This document shows, piece after piece, positions 60,681 to 64,000 of a stretch of DNA of 64,000 nt; within the stretch, counting starts at the first letter, position 1, and every line of letters begins with the position of its first letter. The stretch comes from Streptomyces sp. NBC_00247 (GTDB lineage Bacteria > Actinomycetota > Actinomycetes > Streptomycetales > Streptomycetaceae): positions 6,105,001 through 6,169,000 of the forward strand of contig NZ_CP108093.1 of the NCBI RefSeq assembly GCF_036188265.1, in the 5' to 3' direction. Made by a program: the position numbers and the translations under genes. The notes under the pieces were generated by a model. That model did not search any database, had not been told where the DNA came from, and worked only from the letters and a program-made list of their open reading frames with translations.

Positions 60681-61117
60681 CCCGCAGAGTGCTCGTGCTG
60701 AACGGCCCGAACCTCGGCCGCCTGGGCTCCCGCGAACCCGACGTCTACGGGGCCACCTCGTACGCCGGACTCGTCGAGACCTGCCAGTCGCTCGGCAAGG
60801 AACTCGGCTTCGACGTCGAGGTCCGCGAGACCAACGACGAGGGCCAGATGATCCGCTGGCTCCACGAGGCCGCGGACGGTTCGGTCCCGGTGGTCATCAA
60901 CCCCGGTGCGTTCACCCACTACTCGTACGGGATGAGGGACGCGGCCTCGCAGCGCACCGCACCCCTCATCGAGGTGCACATCTCCAACCCGTACGCGCGC
61001 GAGGAGTTCCGGCACACCTCCGTGGTCGCGCCGATCGCCACCGGGACCGTCGCCGGATTCGGTATCGGCTCCTACCGGCTGGCGCTGCGCGCGCTGGCCG
61101 AGGTGCTGACGGACTGA
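60677..61117 (+). CDS. aroQ: Type II 3-dehydroquinate dehydratase
   Basis: A 146-residue dodecameric enzyme that dehydrates 3-dehydroquinate. RVLVLNGPNLGRLGSREPDVYG contains the catalytic Tyr/Arg region, INPGAFTHYSYGMRDA and VEVHISNPYAREEFRHTSV carry the conserved Asn and His residues. GTG 60677 overlaps the aroB stop (GTGA). It completes steps 2 (aroB), 3 (aroQ), 4 (aroE), 5 (aroK) and 7 (aroC) within 4.5 kb; aroA is absent. A terminator follows. Confidence 0.95.
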   Translation: MTRRVLVLNGPNLGRLGSREPDVYGATSYAGLVETCQSLGKELGFDVEVRETNDEGQMIRWLHEAADGSVPVVINPGAFTHYSYGMRDAASQRTAPLIEVHISNPYAREEFRHTSVVAPIATGTVAGFGIGSYRLALRALAEVLTD

Positions 61118-61133
61118 CCCGGCGTCACCGTCC

Positions 61134-61163
61134 GGCCGGGTGCCCGTCTCCGGGCACCCGGCC
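61134..61163 (+). terminator. Terminator of the aro operon
   Basis: A perfect 13-bp stem (61134-61146 with 61151-61163) and TCTC loop, 16 bp after aroQ. Confidence 0.85.
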
Positions 61164-61188
61164 CGCGTCCGGTCCTCTCGCCGGGCGG

Positions 61189-61232
61189 GTACCGCCCCGG
61201 GCCGTTCACCCGGTGAAGGCCCGGGGCGGTAC
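61189..61232. repeat. 44-bp near-perfect palindrome
   Basis: The outer arms 61189-61203 and 61218-61232 (15 bp) are exact complements; inside them TTCAC and GTGAA pair as well. It lies 25 bp beyond the aro terminator and 51 bp before the next gene. It may be a second terminator or a regulatory cruciform or leader hairpin. Confidence 0.85.
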
Positions 61233-61283
61233 GGTAGCCGTCCGACCAGCGCCAGTTGACCGCACGAGACGGAGTGGCACCGG

Positions 61284-62129
61284 ATGCAGCACGCAGTGGG
61301 GGCTCCGTTGCCGCCTCCCCACCGGCCCGGACACGGCCCCGTCGGCGGCCCGCACCACGCCCCGCAGCCGGGCGGCCCCGTGCCGCCGCCCCCGATACCC
61401 CCGGCACCCCCGGGCCCTCGGACGCCCCCGGCCCATCCGGCTCAGGGATGGGCCGCGCCCGGCCCCGACCAGCAACCCGCACCGCCCTCCCGCGAAGTCA
61501 CCGGCCACTTCCGGCTGCCGCCGGGAGGCCTCGTGCCGGTGCCCGCGCAGCCCGTCGAACCCGGCACCGGAACCGCGACCCTCGCCGTCCTCCTGATCGG
61601 CCCGGCGGGCGCGGGCAAGACCACCGTCGCCAAGCTGTGGGCCGCCCGCCGCCGGGTGCCCACCGCGCACGTCTCGCTGGACGACGTACGCGAGTGGGTA
61701 CGGTCCGGGTTCGCCGACCCGCAGGCCGGCTGGAACGACCAGTCCGAGGCCCAGTACCGGCTGGCCCGCCGCACCTGCGGCTTCGCCGCCCGCAACTTCC
61801 TCGCCAACGGCATCTCCTGCATCCTCGACGACGCCGTCTTCCCCGACCGGCCCGTCATCGGCCTCGGCGGCTGGAAGCGCCACGTCGGGCCCGGCCTGCT
61901 CCCCGTGGTCCTCCTGCCCGGCCTGGAGATCGTCCTGGAGCGCAACGCCGCCCGGAGCGGCAACCGCCGCCTCTCCGACGAGGAGGTCGCCCGCATCCAC
62001 GGCCGGATGGCCGGGTGGTACGGCTCCGGACTGCCGATCATCGACAACTCGACGTACGACGTCGAGACCACGGCCCGGGTCCTGGACGACGTCCTCGCCC
62101 GCGCACTGGCCAGCCCGCCCTCCTGGTAG
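61284..62129 (+). CDS. P-loop kinase-like ATPase with proline-rich N-terminus
   Basis: A 281-residue protein. Residues 1-95 are a disordered Pro/His/Gly-rich leader. The core starts TLAVLLIGPAGAGKTT with Walker A GPAGAGKT (106-113), followed by AHVSLDDVREWVRSGFADPQ, CILDDAVFP and VVLLPGLEIVLERNAARSGNRRLSDEEVARIHGRM. This layout (small P-loop, DDVR, R-rich lid) resembles nucleoside- or polynucleotide-kinase-like P-loop proteins; the substrate is unknown. GGAG precedes ATG 61284 by about 9 nt. It is preceded by two hairpins and followed by the M24 gene. Confidence 0.8.
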   Translation: MQHAVGAPLPPPHRPGHGPVGGPHHAPQPGGPVPPPPIPPAPPGPRTPPAHPAQGWAAPGPDQQPAPPSREVTGHFRLPPGGLVPVPAQPVEPGTGTATLAVLLIGPAGAGKTTVAKLWAARRRVPTAHVSLDDVREWVRSGFADPQAGWNDQSEAQYRLARRTCGFAARNFLANGISCILDDAVFPDRPVIGLGGWKRHVGPGLLPVVLLPGLEIVLERNAARSGNRRLSDEEVARIHGRMAGWYGSGLPIIDNSTYDVETTARVLDDVLARALASPPSW

Positions 62130-62214
62130 CAGGCCCCTGCCCGCGCAGTCCCGGCCGCCCCCGGTCGGACAGCGCTGACGGGCGGGGCGGCGGATGCGCT
62201 CGTACGCTCGGGGC

Positions 62215-63321
62215 ATGTCAGAGGTGTACGCCGTCCGCCGCGGGCTGGTCCGCGACCGGTGCGCCGCCGCCGGATCGGCCGCCGCCCTGGTCTCCCGCCC
62301 CGCCAACGTCCGTTATCTCGCCGGCGGGGCGCCCCCCGGCGCCGTCCTGCTGCTCGGCGCCGGAGAGGACGTCCTGCTCTGCCCCCGCGCCCCGGGCGGC
62401 GATCCGGCGCACGGGCGCACGGACGAGTCGCTGCGGGTGTCGGTGCTGGGCGGTGGGCGCGGGGACGCGGCGGTCGCCGCCGCGAGCCTGGCCGCCACGC
62501 ACGGCACGGAGCGCCTGGCGGTGGAGGAGCACGATCTCACGGTGGCCCGCCACCGGGCCATGACCACCGCTGCCCCCCGGCTCCGCCTCGGGGACCTCGG
62601 GACCACCGTGGAGCAGTTGCGGGTGGTGAAGGACGAGGAGGAGATCGCCTGCCTGCGCATCGCGGCGGAGATCACCGACCAGGCGCTGGGCGAGCTCCTC
62701 GAATCGATCCTCGTCGGCCGCACCGAACGCCATCTCTCCCTGGAGCTGGAACGCCGGCTGGTCGACCACGGTGCCGAGGGGCCCGCCTTCGCGACCTCCG
62801 TGGCCACCGGGCCCAACTCCGGCCAGGGACGTCACCGGCCCACCGACCGCAGGGTCGAGGAAGGCGATTTCCTCAGCGTCTGCCTCGGCGCGAGCTACCG
62901 CGGATACCGCTGCGAGATCGCCCGCACCTTCGTCATCGGCACTGCCCCGGCGGACTGGCAGATCGAGCTGTACGACCTCGTTTTCGCCGCTCAGCGCGGT
63001 GGCCGGGAGGCTCTGCTGCCGGACGCCACCTACCGTGAGGTGGACCACGCGGCTCGTCATCCGCTGGACTCCGCGGGGCACGGCGAGGCGCTCATGCCGC
63101 GCACCGGGCACGGGGTCGGACTCGAAATCGACGAGGACCCGCAGTTGGCACCGACAGCCATGGGTAAACTGGACGCTTGCGTGCCGGTCACCGTCGGACC
63201 GGGGGTCCACCTCCCGGGCCGGGGCGGTGTCCGGATCGATGACACGCTCGTCGTGCGCCCCGAGGCGGACGGCGGACCCGAGCTACTCACCATTACGACC
63301 AAGGAGCTGCTCGCGCTCTAG
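62215..63321 (+). CDS. M24 aminopeptidase P-like protein with altered metal site
   Basis: A 368-residue protein with a creatinase-like N-domain (YAVRRGLVRDRC, ALVSRPANVRYLAGGAP) and a pita-bread C-domain (RVVKDEEEIACLRIAAEITDQAL, GHGVGLEIDEDPQL, PGVHLPGRGGVRIDDTLVV). In active family members the metal ligands are D, D, H, E, E. Here the DFG position is CLG (SVCLGASYRGY), the next Asp is Glu (CEIARTF), the His of TGHGVGLEI remains and the last Glu is Asp (VRIDDT). It may have weak or changed activity. TACGCT (62203-62208) lies 6 nt before ATG 62215. It directly precedes efp, as in other actinobacteria. Confidence 0.85.
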   Translation: MSEVYAVRRGLVRDRCAAAGSAAALVSRPANVRYLAGGAPPGAVLLLGAGEDVLLCPRAPGGDPAHGRTDESLRVSVLGGGRGDAAVAAASLAATHGTERLAVEEHDLTVARHRAMTTAAPRLRLGDLGTTVEQLRVVKDEEEIACLRIAAEITDQALGELLESILVGRTERHLSLELERRLVDHGAEGPAFATSVATGPNSGQGRHRPTDRRVEEGDFLSVCLGASYRGYRCEIARTFVIGTAPADWQIELYDLVFAAQRGGREALLPDATYREVDHAARHPLDSAGHGEALMPRTGHGVGLEIDEDPQLAPTAMGKLDACVPVTVGPGVHLPGRGGVRIDDTLVVRPEADGGPELLTITTKELLAL

Positions 63322-63370
63322 CGCGCGTTCTTGGCCGTCCACTGCTTTCAGTCCAGGAGATTCCGCAACC

Positions 63371-63937
63371 GTGGCTTCCACGAACGACCTCAAGAACGGC
63401 CTGGTGCTCAAGCTCGACGGAGGCCAGCTCTGGTCCGTCGTCGAGTTCCAGCACGTCAAGCCCGGCAAGGGCCCGGCCTTCGTGCGCACCAAGCTCAAGA
63501 ACGTGCTCTCCGGCAAGGTCGTCGACAAGACGTTCAACGCCGGCGTGAAGGTCGAAACGGCCACCATCGACCGCCGTGACATGCAGTTCTCGTACATGGA
63601 CGGCGAGTACTTCGTCTTCATGGACATGAGCACGTACGACCAGCTGATGGTCGACCGCAAGTCCGTCGGCGACACCGCCAACTTCCTCATCGAGGGCTTC
63701 ACCGCCTCGGTCGCGCAGCACGAGGGCGAGGTGCTCTACGTGGAGCTGCCCGCCGCCGTCGAGCTGACCATCCAGCACACCGACCCGGGCGTCCAGGGCG
63801 ACCGCTCCACCGGCGGCACCAAGCCCGCCACGCTGGAGACCGGTTACGAGATCGGCGTGCCGCTCTTCATCAGCACCGGCGAGAAGATCAAGGTCGACAC
63901 CCGTACGGGCGACTACCTCGGCCGGGTGAACAGCTAA
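63371..63937 (+). CDS. efp: Translation elongation factor P
   Basis: A 188-residue, three-beta-barrel factor that relieves ribosome stalling at polyproline. ASTNDLKNGLVLKLDGGQLWSVVEFQHVKPGKGPAFVRT contains the tip lysine K33 (PGKG), and the C-terminal OB barrel ends TRTGDYLGRVNS. No modification enzyme (EpmA/EarP) is encoded here; actinobacterial EF-P with a PGKGP loop is thought to work unmodified. AGGAGA is about 10 nt before GTG 63371. nusB follows 2 bp later. Confidence 0.97.
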   Translation: MASTNDLKNGLVLKLDGGQLWSVVEFQHVKPGKGPAFVRTKLKNVLSGKVVDKTFNAGVKVETATIDRRDMQFSYMDGEYFVFMDMSTYDQLMVDRKSVGDTANFLIEGFTASVAQHEGEVLYVELPAAVELTIQHTDPGVQGDRSTGGTKPATLETGYEIGVPLFISTGEKIKVDTRTGDYLGRVNS

Positions 63938-63939
63938 CC

Positions 63940-64000
63940 GTGGCTGCCCGGAACAAGGCCCGCAAGCGCGCCTTCCAGATCCTCTTCGAGGCCGACCAGC
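63940..64000 (+). CDS. nusB: NusB, transcription antitermination factor (5' part, cut by window edge)
   Basis: GTG 63940 begins AARNKARKRAFQILFEADQ, the typical arginine-rich start of NusB, which binds boxA RNA with NusE. It lies 2 bp after the efp stop, the standard efp-nusB pair. The rest is beyond the window. Confidence 0.9.
   Translation, partial: MAARNKARKRAFQILFEADQ

Overview
The window is a 64-kb piece of a high-GC actinobacterial chromosome, almost certainly Streptomyces. The evidence is the codon use (GC-rich third positions, frequent GTG starts), ssgB (a sporulation-septum gene found only in sporulating actinomycetes), CGNR, DUF6167 and DUF948 genes typical of the group, and a core gene order that I recall from Streptomyces coelicolor between ssgB and efp/nusB. 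Both window ends cut a gene (an unknown C-terminus at the left, nusB at the right).

Left part, 1-19.4 kb, is mostly accessory or lineage genes: an acetyltransferase, a thioredoxin-fold oxidoreductase, a LacI regulator with its own candidate operators, a CGNR regulator preceded by an 8-bp tandem repeat, ssgB, and then two identical tRNA-Val(CAC) genes (6257 and 16401). The tRNAs bracket about 10 kb holding a sugar ABC transporter without an ATPase gene, a DUF624 membrane protein and a secreted (Tat) protein resembling the exo-rhamnogalacturonan lyase/YetA family. Together these look like a pectin-fragment uptake and degradation module, with AAGCGCTT operator-like sites around its promoter. A large divergent membrane gene and an SRPBCC gene follow. 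After the second tRNA come a DEDDh exonuclease, and a translationally coupled pair made of a DUF4365 (nuclease-like) protein and an unknown 435-residue protein.

Middle, 19.5-48.2 kb, is conserved housekeeping: thrS; a K+ channel; HIT hydrolase; the phosphatidylinositol mannoside-type lipid operon (pgsA-like PIP synthase, acyltransferase, pimA-like mannosyltransferase); pdxS-pdxT; yebC; ruvC-ruvA-ruvB; yajC-secD-secF-apt; relA; DUF349 protein; a membrane cyclophilin; an MBL hydrolase-hisS pair; VKOR; rarA; and rpsD with a long leader.

Right part, 48.2-64 kb: an orphan AfsR-like NTPase without a DNA-binding domain, then a co-directional run DUF948-DUF6167-alaS-ruvX-mltG-aroE, followed by aroC, a fused aroK-aroB reading frame, aroQ, a P-loop kinase, a degenerate M24 peptidase, efp and nusB. 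The shikimate genes form a near-complete pathway block. Many genes overlap by ATGA/GTGA, several appear leaderless (a TANNNT box about 7 nt before the start codon), and most convergent or operon ends carry a long perfect hairpin without a T-run.
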